Source: Porphyra umbilicalis
Taxonomy: Eukaryota; Rhodophyta; Bangiophyceae; Bangiales; Bangiaceae
Reading direction: 5' to 3'
Assembly (NCBI GenBank): GCA_002049455.2
Contig: KV918771.1
Location: 462,386 to 526,385 of the forward strand
Length of the DNA: 64,000 nt
Shown here: positions 9,751 through 19,874 of the stretch, in pieces
Layout: each line of letters starts with the position of its first letter
How positions within the stretch are numbered: position 1 is the first letter of the stretch
Notes under the pieces: model-generated
Database searches by the model: none
What the model was told of the DNA's origin: nothing
What the model saw: the letters and a program-made list of their open reading frames with translations, nothing else
Program-made: the position numbers and the translations under genes

Positions 9751-12700
9751 ATGTCGGAGTACGGGCGCTTTGGTGGCCCTCGCTTTGCGCAGCTGGACGA
9801 CGATTACAAGGTCTGGGCCGTGTACTGCCGTGCTCAGCTCATCAAGGAGAAGGTCTGGTCGGCGGTCGTGACGGACCGCCCCGCGTCCGGGAGTGATTCC
9901 AAGGGCAACTTGGTGGCGGACGCGTGGGACATCATGAACGAGTCGGCGTTGGCGACCATCCAGATGTCGGTCAAGCCGGTTCATCTCCATTCGGTGACGG
10001 CGGTCAGTACGGCCAAGGACGCGTGGGACGCGCTCAAGGACATCTTTGAGGCGCGCGACAACGCACGGCTGCTGCTGCTCATGCACGAGCTGAGCAACCT
10101 CAAGAAGGACGGCGACGAGAACATCATCAAGTACACGTCGCGCGCCAAGGGCCTCCGCCAAGAACTCGCCATGCTGGGCAACCAGGTGGACGAGAACACA
10201 CTCGTGCTGCAGATCCTGTCGGGTCTTCCAGCAGAGTACGACATGATCAAGACCGTGCTGGAGAACATGGACGGGAAGCGCAACCTCGCCGAAGTTAGCG
10301 CCAAGCTGCTCACGGTGGAGCAGCGGGCCAGCCGAGGGCGGTCGTCGTCGACGACTGGCGTCAAGTCGCAAACGTTTGCGGCATCGGCTACCAAAAAGCC
10401 GTGGGACAAGAAGGCGGTCGTGTGCTACTACTGCGACAAGAAAGGGCATATGAAGCGCGACTGCCTCAAGAAGAAGGCCGACGACGCCAGGGGCAACAAG
10501 AAGCCAAACGGCGGGCGTCGGGATGGTGGCGGGGGCGGTGGTGCACCTCCCTGCGCCGCATTGGCCTACGCCGCGTCGGCAGGCCAGGCCGGGGAGCACA
10601 AGACTCCCAAGAGCAGCAGTGGGATGTCGACCTGGGTGCTGGACTCCGGCGCGACCAACCATATGGCCGCCGGGGACAAGGGCTTCAACGTCAAGACGTC
10701 GGGGAGCGGGGCCAAGGTCACTCTGGCTGACGGTCACAAGGTGTCCATTAAGGGGCACGGATACGTCTCCATGGACGTGGGGGCGGGCAACACCAAGGTA
10801 CGAATGGTCCTCGGTGAGGCCATGCTCGTGCCAGACCTCACGGACAACCTGTTGTCTGTGCGTGCGGTCGACCGCCGCGGCGGAGCGGTGGTGTTTGTCG
10901 GAGACGCCTGCTACATCCTCAGCGATGGAGAGGCGGTACTCTCAAGCGGGGTGTTGAGCAACGCGTCTGTCATCGGCTCGGTCAACGAGTCCGAGAACTA
11001 CGTGCTCAAGGTGACGCCGGTCAAGGCGTCGGCAAGCGCCACCTCAACACGCATGGATGGCTAGGCGGAGCTGTGGCACCGCAGGTTCAACCACTTGGGC
11101 TTCGAGAACCTCAAGCGAGTGGTCGGTATGGTCGACGGGATTCCAGCTTCGGTGGCGGACGCCAAGCGCATCCTCGGCACGGTGTGCGTCCCGTGTGTTG
11201 ACGGCAAGATGGCGCGTTCCCCGCATCATCGCTCCACTACAACGAGCACCAAGTGCGAGTTGGTTCACACCGACGTCGACGGGCCCTTGACGGAGTCGTT
11301 GGGCGGATCAGTATACTTCATGACGCTGATGGAGGACTCAACTGGCTTCATCACGGCGACGCCCATCAAGACTAAGGGGATGGTTCCGGACGTCATCAAG
11401 GCCCGCATTACGCAGCTTAAGACCCTCACCGGGCTCAAAGTCAAGCGGGTGCGCCACGATGGCGCAAAGGAGTACGTCAGCCACGACCTCAAGGCGTGGT
11501 ACGACAACAAGGGCATCACGTCGGAGAAGACGGCGCCATACTCGTCGCAGCAAAACGGCAAGGCGGAGCGTGCCAACCGCTACATCATGGAGCGCGTTCG
11601 CGCGGCACTGCTGGACGCCGGTGCGGAAGAGGAGCTGTAGGCTGAGGCGTCTCCTCGGTCATCCACGTGCTCAACCGGTCCCCCAAGTCCGGGCAAGATG
11701 TGACGCCCCTTGAGGCGCTCACGGGGCGACGCCCCGACGTGAAGGGATTTCGCGTCTGGGGGAGCCGGGCCTGGGCTCTCAAGCCCAAGCAGCAGCAGCG
11801 CAAGCTGGAACCAAGGACCGATGTTGGCCGTTTTGTTGGCTACACCGTTGGTGAAAAGGCCTACCGCATCCTCGAGCATGATTCAAACAAGATCTTCGAG
11901 CGCCGAGACGTGCTCATGGAGGAGATCCCAAGCAAGACAATGAACAACACGTCTGTTTCTGGTTCAAGCGCCAGTCCTCGCCTGACGGCGTGGACGGATG
12001 GTGACACGGAGGACGGTGCGATGAACATGCTGGACGCGGAAGTCCCCAGCGGGGACGAGTATGCTCCGCAGCAGTCTTCAGAGAGCGATGCCGCGCCGGA
12101 CAAGGAGGCAGTCCATGACGCGGAAGACGGCGATGATGATGACGACAACGAGGACGCGGCGGCTCAAGAAGGGCACCAAGTGCTGCCTGACTCCACAACG
12201 GAGAGCGATGACGACGGGGCGCAAGCACCCCGGCGGTCCAAGCGCAAGCCGGCACCAAAGGTTACCTGGTGGGAGAGCAACCCGAAGGCGTACGTGGCAG
12301 CGGGGCCATTTGGTGATGCCAAGTCTGCCTGGGACCTGAGCAAGCCGCCGACCAACGCGAAGGAGGCGCGTACACGGTCGGACTGGCCGCTATGGAAGGC
12401 GGCAGAGAAGGAAGAGTACCTGGCGCACAAGAAGCTTGGTACCTGGTCCAAGACCAAGAACAACAACAAGCGCAAGGCCGTCAAGACTCGGTACGTGTAC
12501 GACATCAAGCGCGATTCGGAAGGCAACGTGACAAGGTACAAGGCGCGCCTGGTCGCGCAAGGCTTCAACCAAGTGCCGGGGCGTGATTTTGAAGAGACGT
12601 GGGCGCCAGTGCCCAGCTCGGCAACGACGCGCGCACTCTTCGCGGTGGCCGCGGCCAAGGACTGGGAGGTTCACCACGTGGACGTCAAGACGGCATTCCT

Positions 12701-13922
12701 CAACGCCAAGATGGACAAGGAGATGTACATCAACCTTCCGGACGGCACCGAGCCCGGGGGGGCACATGATGTCTTCCGTCTCAACCTAGCTCTGTATGGG
12801 ACAAAGCAGGCCGGGCGCCTGTGGGGCATCAAGCTCGACAAAGAGCTCAAGGCTATGGGGGCAGTCCGGTCCAAGGTGGACCCGTGCCTCTACACATGGA
12901 GCCACCCGGTGCACGGGCTGGTGTACATCCTCGTCTACGTTGACGATCTCATCGTTGCGGGCAAGAGCCTCGACGGGGTTCAAGCGGTCAAGAACTCGGT
13001 GTCGGCGACGTTCGACGTGCGCGACATGGGGGAGGTCAAGGACTTCATCGGCATGAAGGTAATGCGAGATCGGGCGGCCAAGATGCTCACACTGAGCAAC
13101 TTTGGGCATGTTACCGCACTCCTTGAGGCGTTTGGAATGTCCAACTCCACGCCCAACAAGACGCCAATGGTGTCGGGGGCCAAGCTGGCCAAGACGGGGG
13201 AGAACCTCTTGCCCGACGGCAACAGATATGCCGAACTTGTCGGCTCCCTGCTCTATCTCTCTACAACGACGAGGCCGGACATTGCCTTTGCCGTGGGCGT
13301 GCTGTCGCGCTACATGGCCTGCCCCGAGGAGGACCGCATGCGCGCGGCCAAGGGGGTGCTTAGGTACCTTCGCGGGGCTACGCGCCTCGGGGTCGCGTAC
13401 GGCACCTACAAGCCTCGTCAAGGGTACGTCGACGCCGACTGGGCGGGCGACGTTGACGCTCGTCGGTCGACGACGGGTTTCATCTTCACACTCAACGGCG
13501 GGCCGGTCTCGTGGGCGAGCAAGCGCCAGTCGACGGTGGCAACGTCGACGGCTGAGGCCGAGTACGTGGCCGCCGCGATGGCGACCAAGGAGGCCCTTTG
13601 GCTCCGCAAGCTCTTATCGGCGCTTGGCGTCGACGGCGGTGCCGTTCCCATGGGGGAAGACAACCAGGCGTGCCTGGCGCTCGTCAACAACCCCGAGGCA
13701 AAGGGGCGCACCAAGCACGTGGACGTCGCGTACCACATGGTTCGCGATTACGTGGCGCGCGGCGACGTGACCTTTTACTTCCTGCCGAGTGCTGAGATGC
13801 CCGCGGACGGGCTCACCAAGGCGCTGCCGGGGCCGGCGTTCAAGGCCTTCCGTGACGCAGCGGGTGTCGGGCCCGACTTGGGCGTGGCGGCGGGCGCGCT
13901 TGAGCCCGACCCGGCGTGCTAA
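9751..13922 (+). pseudogene. copia gag-pol polyprotein, interrupted by two TAG and one frameshift
   Basis: ATG 9751 opens a Ty1/copia polyprotein. In order: gag with a UBN2-like core, a CCHC knuckle CYYCDKKGHMKRDC near 10425, aspartic protease WVLDSGATNHMAA near 10630, GAG-pre-integrase LWHRRFNHLG near 11071, integrase with HTDVDG, MEDSTG and QQNGKAERAN, reverse transcriptase with YVDD in VYILVYVDDLIV near 12920, and RNase H with DADWAGD and STAEAEYVA. TAG at 11062-11064 interrupts between protease and pre-integrase. TAG at 11638-11640 replaces an expected Trp, and a one-base loss near 11648 shifts frame. Reverse transcriptase and RNase H are then open to TAA at 13922. As written it cannot make an intact polyprotein. 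Confidence 0.93.
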
Positions 13923-14049
13923 CGCACGTCGTCACACTGCCCGGCTTTGGGGCGCTAAAGGGCTTTGCGTATCCGGCTGGGCGGGCCCGGGCGCCGATTT
14001 CAAGAATTCGGGCCCGGATGTCGCGGCCTGGAAGATCGTTCCGGGACCG

Positions 14050-14133
14050 ACACGTGGCGCAGTTGCAACACGTGGCGCTGTTGCAACACGTGTTGCCGTT
14101 GCAACACATGGTGTCGGTGCAACACGTGGCGAT
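14050..14133 (+). repeat. 18-bp tandem repeat in copia 3' non-coding region
   Basis: Four to five copies of an 18-bp unit related to GTTGCAACACGTGGCGCT, each containing a CACGTG-like core. Lies just downstream of the pol stop. Confidence 0.75.
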
Positions 14134-14159
14134 GGGGCTAAAGTGCTTTGGGCTCTCTT

Positions 14160-14699
14160 CTGGTGGTGCCCGACGGGCCGGATGTGGTCGTACGGGCACC
14201 CGGACGGGTCGGGCGTGGTCAGGGCACCTGCCCGGTCCTTCCTGGGCCCTTTCCGAGGTCGGTTGAAAAACCGAGTTTTGGAAGGGGTCTAAAGGGCTTT
14301 AGCCCCGCCGGGAGAACGGTCATTGGGGGGTGGTGCCCGATGGACCGGATGGGGTCCTACGGGCACCAGGGAGGCCCGAAGATGCCTCCGGCATCCTCGC
14401 GGGCCTGTTTTGGCCCCATCGGAGGTCGGTTGAAAAACCGACCTCTGGACATGGGGCTAAAGTGCTTTAGACCCCCGGCCAGAATGATCACTGTGGGGGT
14501 GGTGCCCGATGGACCGGATGGGGTCCTACGGGCATCAGGGAAGCCCGGAGGTGCCTCTGGCATCCTCGCGGGTCTGCTTTGGCCCCATCGGAGGTCGGTT
14601 GAAAAACCGACCTCTGGACATGGGGCTAAAAGGCTTTAGACCCCTCTGCATGAAAGGGGTCTAAAGGGCTTTAGACCCCTCTGCATGAAAGGGGTCTAA
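14160..14699 (+). repeat. ~170-180 bp tandem repeats with hairpins in copia 3' region
   Basis: The phrase TGGTGCCCGA recurs at 14164, 14331 and 14510, marking about three copies. Each later unit contains the hairpin AGGTCGGTTGAAAAACCGAC and a GGGGCTAAA...CTTTAGACCCC pair. After the last copy GGGGTCTAAAGGGCTTTAG is repeated with a CTGCATGAAA spacer. The hairpins could fold in genomic RNA. Confidence 0.7.
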
Positions 14700-15262
14700 G
14701 AGCGTCTCCACCAATGGATCCAAACACCCAAACGCCTAAACGTGGCACGGTTTTGCCAAACGGGCATTGGTGGCTGGGATGCAATCCAAAACTAGGGTGT
14801 GACGGTCCAAAAATAGACCATCCTCACATATTCTAGTCATCTAATCGACCTCGTGTCCATGACACGCGATTGCTCTAGTTTTGGATCTTCAACGGCAGGG
14901 CCACTCCAAACGGGCCTGTTTGGAGGCACGCCACTCCAACCAGGCCTGTTTGGATGCGCCCCCAAACGTTTGGCAATCCTCTGGTTCCACTTAGAGCCAA
15001 CCTACGCCAATGGAATGCCTGACCCGTGGCATGCAAACAGTGATGTGGCGATCGGCCATCCACCGAGGTTCTTTGGACGGCATCTGTGGATTGTTGGTCC
15101 GCCACAAAAGAGGCCCGCCCAGAGTGAGCATCCACGGGAGCCCAAGATTGAGACGTGACCTGTTTAGTTTTGGCTCGACGTTTGGAGAGCCAGTGACAGG
15201 GCCACACGTCGGGCACTCGTGACGTTTGGCGTTGGCTTTTGGCTGCATTGGTGGAGACGCTC
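14700..15262. mobile_element. Nested PIF/Harbinger-like MITE, 563 bp
   Basis: Terminal inverted repeats GAGCGTCTCCACCAATG (14700-14716) and its reverse complement (15246-15262), flanked on both sides by TAA (14697-14699 and 15263-15265), the 3-bp target type of PIF/Harbinger transposons. Excising it with one TAA restores the repeated phrase GGTCTAAAGGGCTTTAG. It has no coding capacity and short internal palindromes around CAAACGGGCCTGTTTG. It is younger than the copia copy it sits in. Confidence 0.85.
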
Positions 15263-15360
15263 TAAAGGGCTTTAGACCCCTCGGTCAGATCGTCCCCGGA
15301 GAGCCTTGCATGGACTTTCGATGACGGGAATTTGACCGGGTGGGAGGAATTATCCCTGGG

Positions 15361-15373
15361 GTACTGGGGGGAG
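15361..15373 (+). promoter_or_regulatory. Polypurine tract of copia element
   Basis: GTACTGGGGGGAG directly abuts the 3' LTR and supplies the purine run expected to prime plus-strand synthesis. Confidence 0.7.
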
Positions 15374-15740
15374 TGTGAAGTGTACTTCCGCAGTCCCCCA
15401 GGGACAATTGGCCCTTGCGTAAGTCGTAAGTCTTTGTATTTGTGTGGTGACACTGCATGTACTTGATTGTAGATCTTTCAGCGGGGAACCCATTAGGGGT
15501 TGAGCTCCGGGGGAGATTTGTGTGGGGAGCGGCGCCTGGAGTTTGAGGCTGCGGGCGCCCTCCGGAGGTGCGGGAGCTGCCCTGGGAGGTGCCGTGCGGG
15601 CCTTGTCGGCCGCGCCATTGGGGGTGTCTGGGAAGGCCCTGCGGCTGAGGCGGCCTGGGGAATATCAGGCACGCCTTCGCAGGCCTGGGAACGCAGTGCC
15701 TAGTAAAATAACGCACCCACTCAACATCATCGACTTCACA
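15374..15740 (+). repeat. 3' LTR of copia element
   Basis: Matches the 5' LTR over 367 bp with seven substitutions, all scattered and mostly transversions; followed by the CCACC target duplicate. Confidence 0.93.
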
Positions 15741-17203
15741 CCACCACGACCGCCGCCCCAAGCACCGCGCCCTCCTTCGGGCGCGCCTCCTTGACGGCGA
15801 CGACCCTGTCACCGAACGTCGCGGTCGCAGAGCTGTCGCCGCCGCAGATGTTGCCCTCTGCCGTGCGGTCTCCGCTAGCCCTTGTTTCCGCCAAGGTGGT
15901 TGCGACGGGGCGCGTCGCCATCGCCGGCGCCGCGTGCTCAGCCTTCGGCGCGAGGGCGGCGATGACAAGCGGCACGGCCCCCCGTGCTGCTGTCGCCGCC
16001 TGATACGCCAGCGGCGGCTCATCGCGCTTGATGCCCAACGCCTGCGTGTCGCCGTCGGTTCGGGGCCCCGTCCGTTTGCCCTTTGCTGTCGTCTGGGGGG
16101 GGGGACACCGGCCACCCAACGGGCTTCGGGTTCGTCATTGGCGCGGCACACCCCCCCCCCAGCCGCGAGTGCTCGCCGCCGATGCCACCCCCGCCGTCGC
16201 CAACCGCCGCGTCGTCGCCGCCGCTGCCGGTACCGCTTGGGCGCCCAATGCTAACGCCCGCCGCGACGACGGACTCGACAAGCGCCGCGCGGGCGCTGCC
16301 GCCGACTGCTCGATTTCCGCGCGCCTCGGCGACCGCCGCGCCGGGCGCGACGAAGTCCGAGTGGGAGGGGAGCCGCCATGCCGTGTTGGTGGTCGCCGCC
16401 GCTACCGCCCTCCCCCGACGCTGCCGCCTACTCATCCTCACCGACGCCACCGTCGATGGTTACCTCGCTGTCCGCGCCGCCGTTCCCGTCGCTGGTGCAG
16501 AGCGCTTCGATGCCCTCTAAGCTCGTCGCGCCGCCCATCGCCGCACTCAGGGGGGCGCCCGCCGTCGACCCGGTCGTTTATTGGGCCTCCTCGCTGCCGG
16601 TTGGCGCGGGGTCCACGCCCACCGTCGCGTGTGCCCGCAGCTTCGTCGGCTCCACAACGCTACACGCCAAGCCAAGGTCTGCGCGGACCGACGACGGCTG
16701 CCCAACGGCGCGTGCGTCATATACAGGGGGGAGCATGGACACCTCCATCATGGCGGCCGGATGGGGGGGGGGCACTAAGCGCCCGCCGGTACCCGGCGTC
16801 TCCATCGGCAGCATGACCCCCCCCCCCCCCTCTCATCGCTCTCGACGTCCCCGTGCCCGCCGCAGCCAACCTTGGTGCCGCCGTTGCCCCCTTCACCGCC
16901 ATTGACGCGGACGGCGGCGTCGCCGCTCTCGCTCGCCGCGCCGCCGATCACGACGCGGCCAACCACCGGCAGCCCGATGGTACTGGGGGTCGCCAACGGA
17001 TCCGCGCCCCTCCCCCACCTCCCACGCTTGCCACAGCTTTTTCGCACCCCGCCGCCGACGTCCGATTCGCCCTCGCTGCTGCCACCACCGCCGTCGATAC
17101 AGGGGTAATCGACGCCCTCCTCGGTGGGCGCGCGGCTCGGCGCCATGCCGACGGGGGCGCCAACCACCGTCACGCCACGGGCGTGACCGCCTCCCCACAG
17201 CAC
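15741..17203 (-). pseudogene. Decaying coding-like region, upstream part, cut by the copia element
   Basis: Minus-strand frames with non-random composition follow one another with shifts at C/G runs. A Gly/Asp-rich part covers 17203-16830 (for example VRVNGGEGGNGG). After a C-run at 16817-16830 comes MLPMETPGTGGRLVPPPH through TGSEEAQ, then a stop at 16578; the frame stays open beyond it to GGVGEDE and another stop. A third stretch runs through VALGIKRDEPP-type sequence to the copia junction (ending VLGAAVVV). No family recognised; the stops and shifts argue for a decayed gene. It could still be an Ala/Gly-rich protein with assembly errors at homopolymers. Confidence 0.3.
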
Positions 17204-17410
17204 CAGACCGCCTCCCTACAACACCAGTCCGCCCAGAAACTCCCGCGTGTCGCCCACCGAGCTGCCGCGCTCGTGGCTGCCTTGCTGGTCCGTCGCGAAG
17301 GCGTCGCCGGCGCCGGCGTCGACGAAGGCGGCTGCCGTCCACGACGCCGCGACCCCTGCCCGCGTCGCCCCGTCGCCCGCGCCGCCTGGCGCTGCCCGAG
17401 AAAGCACACC

Positions 17411-17632
17411 CGTCGAGCCGCACGGGGCCCGAAGGTGCGCGCTAACGTCGCTGTCGTCGACAGGCCTCCCTTCGAGCCGCATGGGGCCCGACGGTGCGCG
17501 CTAACGTCGCTGTCGTCGACAGACTGGCCGTCGAGCCGCATGGGGCCCGACGGTGCGAGCTGCCGTCACCGGCGTCGGGGGCTCGCCCGTCGAGCCGCAT
17601 GGGGCCCGACGGTGTGCGCTCCCCTCACCAAG
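17411..17632 (+). repeat. 59-bp tandem repeat, four copies
   Basis: The phrase TCGAGCCGCA(T/C)GGGGCCCGA starts at 17413, 17472, 17531 and 17590, an exact 59-bp spacing. Copies 1-2 are nearly identical; the last diverges after GGTGTGCGC. The period is not a multiple of three, so it is not a conserved protein repeat. Confidence 0.85.
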
Positions 17633-18249
17633 TGGGTGCCGCACGACGCAAGGACCACGCCGCGTCGGGGTCTTAAATACCCTGCGGGAAAGACAGCAGC
17701 ACCAAACACAACGCAACGAGAGGGGCGATCGGGGGCACGGCGCAGAAAGGGGACTGAGGGGCCAGTCACTTGGCGGCCGCCACGTGCCTAATCGGGCGGG
17801 GTGGTGCGGAGCCTCGTGTGCGAGCGGCGGTGGGAAGGCCTGCCCAAGGGGCCCGTGCACGGGGATGAGTGGGAGCTGGAGAAGCGGCCACGAAGCAGGC
17901 ACGGGAGGGAACGTGGGGAGTCAGGCGCGGGACGTGTCGAAGATCCCGCGGGCGGGCGAGGGAGGGGCTTGACGTGGCGGGCCGGGGCGTAGTGGCGCGT
18001 GGCAGCCGGGGGATCGGAAGAAATTATTTGCCGCATCCTCTGGCGCCGCCACGCACACATTGGCACCCGCCGTCCGCTCCGTCCACGACGTCGTGAAATT
18101 TTTCTCCCTCCTCTCCTTTCGCGTCACAGTGCGACAAACGCACGACATGGCATCTGCAGTGGTGACTTGTTCTTTTCTGCCTTTGTCCCCGCACCCCCCT
18201 CTGTTGTCGTCACCTCTGCCAGCCCCAACCTCCCCGACCTCGGTCCGCG
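17633..18249. other. Upstream region of the oxygenase-like gene
   Basis: GC-rich at first, then pyrimidine-rich from about 18100 with the likely 5' leader of the gene at 18250. No TATA box or other feature that I can defend. Confidence 0.35.
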
Positions 18250-19515
18250 ATGGTCGACCACGTGCGGGAGCGCACAAAGCGCAAGCGGTCTGAGCGCCCC
18301 CGCCGCAATGGCGGAAAGAAGCACCGCCGCTGGAGCGGCGGCGCTGCGGCAGGTGGCGCGGCGGCGGTCCCGACGGCGCGCTGCAGTGCTGCGGCGGACA
18401 GCATGTTTGCCACCGCCGCGTCGGGGCGGAAGCTTCCCGGAGGTTCCCTGGTAGCGGCAATGGCCGGCATGTCGACCAAGTTGGACTGGTCGTCAGAGGG
18501 CTGGGACATCCTGCGGGCGGTGCGGGGGGAGCGGCTCGTGAATAATGTGGCGCGCACCTGCAACGGCCTCGACGACGACACGTTTGAGGTGATGTTCAAC
18601 GACGTGCCGCTCGAGGCTCTGGTGGCCGCCGGCAACAAGTACCCGACGGACCTGCCGGAGGGGGGGCGCTTTATGCGTCGGTTTGGTGGCCGGGCGCCCG
18701 CACCACTCGCCAACCTCCCCCCCCAAGATTTTGAGGACTGGATATCCATGCACCAGGTAGCAGAGGACATGCTTTATGTCATCAGTTTGGGCTTAGGGGG
18801 GGGTTTGGTGACCGGGGAGAAGGGCGGGGCGGGGAGGCTGGTCCAACGGGAGAGTGGGCTGGAAAGGACAGTTGCGGACGGTGGGAGGACTGCTACGCGA
18901 GGGGTGCGGGGAGCAGGGGAGGCCGTTCTCGGAGAGGAGCCTGCGGTTGAGGGGAGGGATGCAAGGGCGGGGGAAGGCGAGCACGTGGGTTCGGGGCAGC
19001 CCGAGAGGGGTGCAGGGAGCACCGGGGGAGGCGGGACTCGTGGGGACGTCATCGATGGCGTCATCAAGGGCGAGCCATACATCATGCTTGGCCCAACTGT
19101 ACTGCGCAGCAAGGGCGAGTGCAAGGAGCAGCTCATGCACGTCGACCACATGCGGCCGGCCGAGATGGCTGGGTCCAACGTGCCGAAGCTGTCGATGCTG
19201 ATGGCGGTGCAGAACGGGACCAAGGTCAATCTGTTTTCGGGGTCGCACAGGATCCTGCCGAAGAACTCGGGAGGGTGCATGCTGCATCCCGTCCCGTGCA
19301 CCACCGTCGTCCTCAACGCCGGTGAGATCCTCGTCTTTCGGCAGGATTTGGTCCATTGCGGCGCTGCTTCAAGCAGCTTGAGCCATCGATGGCATTGGTA
19401 CGCCGACACCCGCCGGCAGGAGTCCAAGAAGAGCACCTTTTATGTGCTGCCGTTCGGCACTAAGACGGAAGAAGTGTCGCCTCCGGCCCCACGGCGGTCG
19501 TCCCGTATAAACTAG
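18250..19515 (+). CDS. 2-oxoglutarate/Fe(II) oxygenase-like protein
   Basis: A 421-codon frame. The N-terminus is basic and nuclear-signal-like (RTKRKRSERPRRNGGKKHRR). A middle part includes LDWSSEGWDILRAVRGERLV. The C-terminal half resembles a double-stranded beta-helix: an HVDH motif near 19138 supplies the HxD pair, and LVHCGAA near 19350 about 70 residues later supplies the distal His, followed by SHRWHWYAD. VVLNAGEILVFRQDLVHCG is typical of phytanoyl-CoA-hydroxylase or cupin-like strands. Residues coded by about 18790-19040 are Gly/Arg-rich filler between two conserved parts and may be an unspliced in-frame intron (252 bp). The substrate is unknown. A cupin without oxygenase activity is the alternative. 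The gene ends with RRSSRIN. Confidence 0.55.
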   Translation: MVDHVRERTKRKRSERPRRNGGKKHRRWSGGAAAGGAAAVPTARCSAAADSMFATAASGRKLPGGSLVAAMAGMSTKLDWSSEGWDILRAVRGERLVNNVARTCNGLDDDTFEVMFNDVPLEALVAAGNKYPTDLPEGGRFMRRFGGRAPAPLANLPPQDFEDWISMHQVAEDMLYVISLGLGGGLVTGEKGGAGRLVQRESGLERTVADGGRTATRGVRGAGEAVLGEEPAVEGRDARAGEGEHVGSGQPERGAGSTGGGGTRGDVIDGVIKGEPYIMLGPTVLRSKGECKEQLMHVDHMRPAEMAGSNVPKLSMLMAVQNGTKVNLFSGSHRILPKNSGGCMLHPVPCTTVVLNAGEILVFRQDLVHCGAASSSLSHRWHWYADTRRQESKKSTFYVLPFGTKTEEVSPPAPRRSSRIN

Positions 19516-19740
19516 ATATGACATCAAGAAAATGCGCCCGTGAACCACCCCGATAGCAGAAAAAGAAAAAAAGACAAGCAAAATACTTAGCATCACATCT
19601 GCTCGCCGATGCAGGTGCAAGCGAAGCTGGTGAACAATTTCGCTGGAAGCCACAACGTGGCCGTGGCTGGCGGTGGGCGACCGCCTTGCGCGGGCGCCGC
19701 CGCGGGCGCCGTCATCGTCGGCGCCGCACAGTAGATCTTA

Positions 19741-19872
19741 CAGCCGTTCTCCCAAAAATCCCGCACTCCAACTGTTGCAAAAGAGTTCCAAATCGGCCTC
19801 TGCGGGGTCGTAGAGGCCGATTTGGAACTCTTTTGCAACTGTTGGAGTGCGGGATTTTTGGGAGAACGGCTG
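19741..19872. mobile_element. 132-bp foldback (palindromic) element, copy 1
   Basis: Perfect or near-perfect inverted repeat with about 60-bp arms starting CAGCCGTTCTCCC and ending GGGAGAACGGCTG, around a short loop containing GGGGTCGT. Flanked by TA on both sides (19739-19740, 19873-19874). Same length and ends as copies at 23347 and 47564. The TA flanks suggest a Tc1/mariner-class MITE. It directly abuts the TIR element starting at 19875. Confidence 0.85.
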
Positions 19873-19874
19873 TA

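Larger units (their letters stand above)
9228..15740 (+). mobile_element. Full-length Ty1/copia LTR retrotransposon
   Basis: Two 367-bp LTRs (9228-9594 and 15374-15740), each beginning TGTGAAG and ending TTCACA, flank an internal region in Ty1/copia order: gag, protease, integrase, reverse transcriptase, RNase H. The 5-bp sequence CCACC at 9223-9227 is repeated at 15741-15745 as target-site duplication. Removing the element and one CCACC restores a continuous minus-strand frame. The LTRs differ at seven sites (about 98% identical), so insertion is fairly recent, yet the coding region carries two stops and a frameshift. About 1.45 kb of non-coding sequence follows pol and holds tandem repeats and a nested MITE. 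Confidence 0.95.

Noticed and set aside
5780-11640. UAG reassigned to an amino acid (three TAG-interrupted genes)
   Set aside because: CorA, the oxygenase-like gene and the small acylated-type protein all end at TAG in the expected place, so TAG is a stop here.
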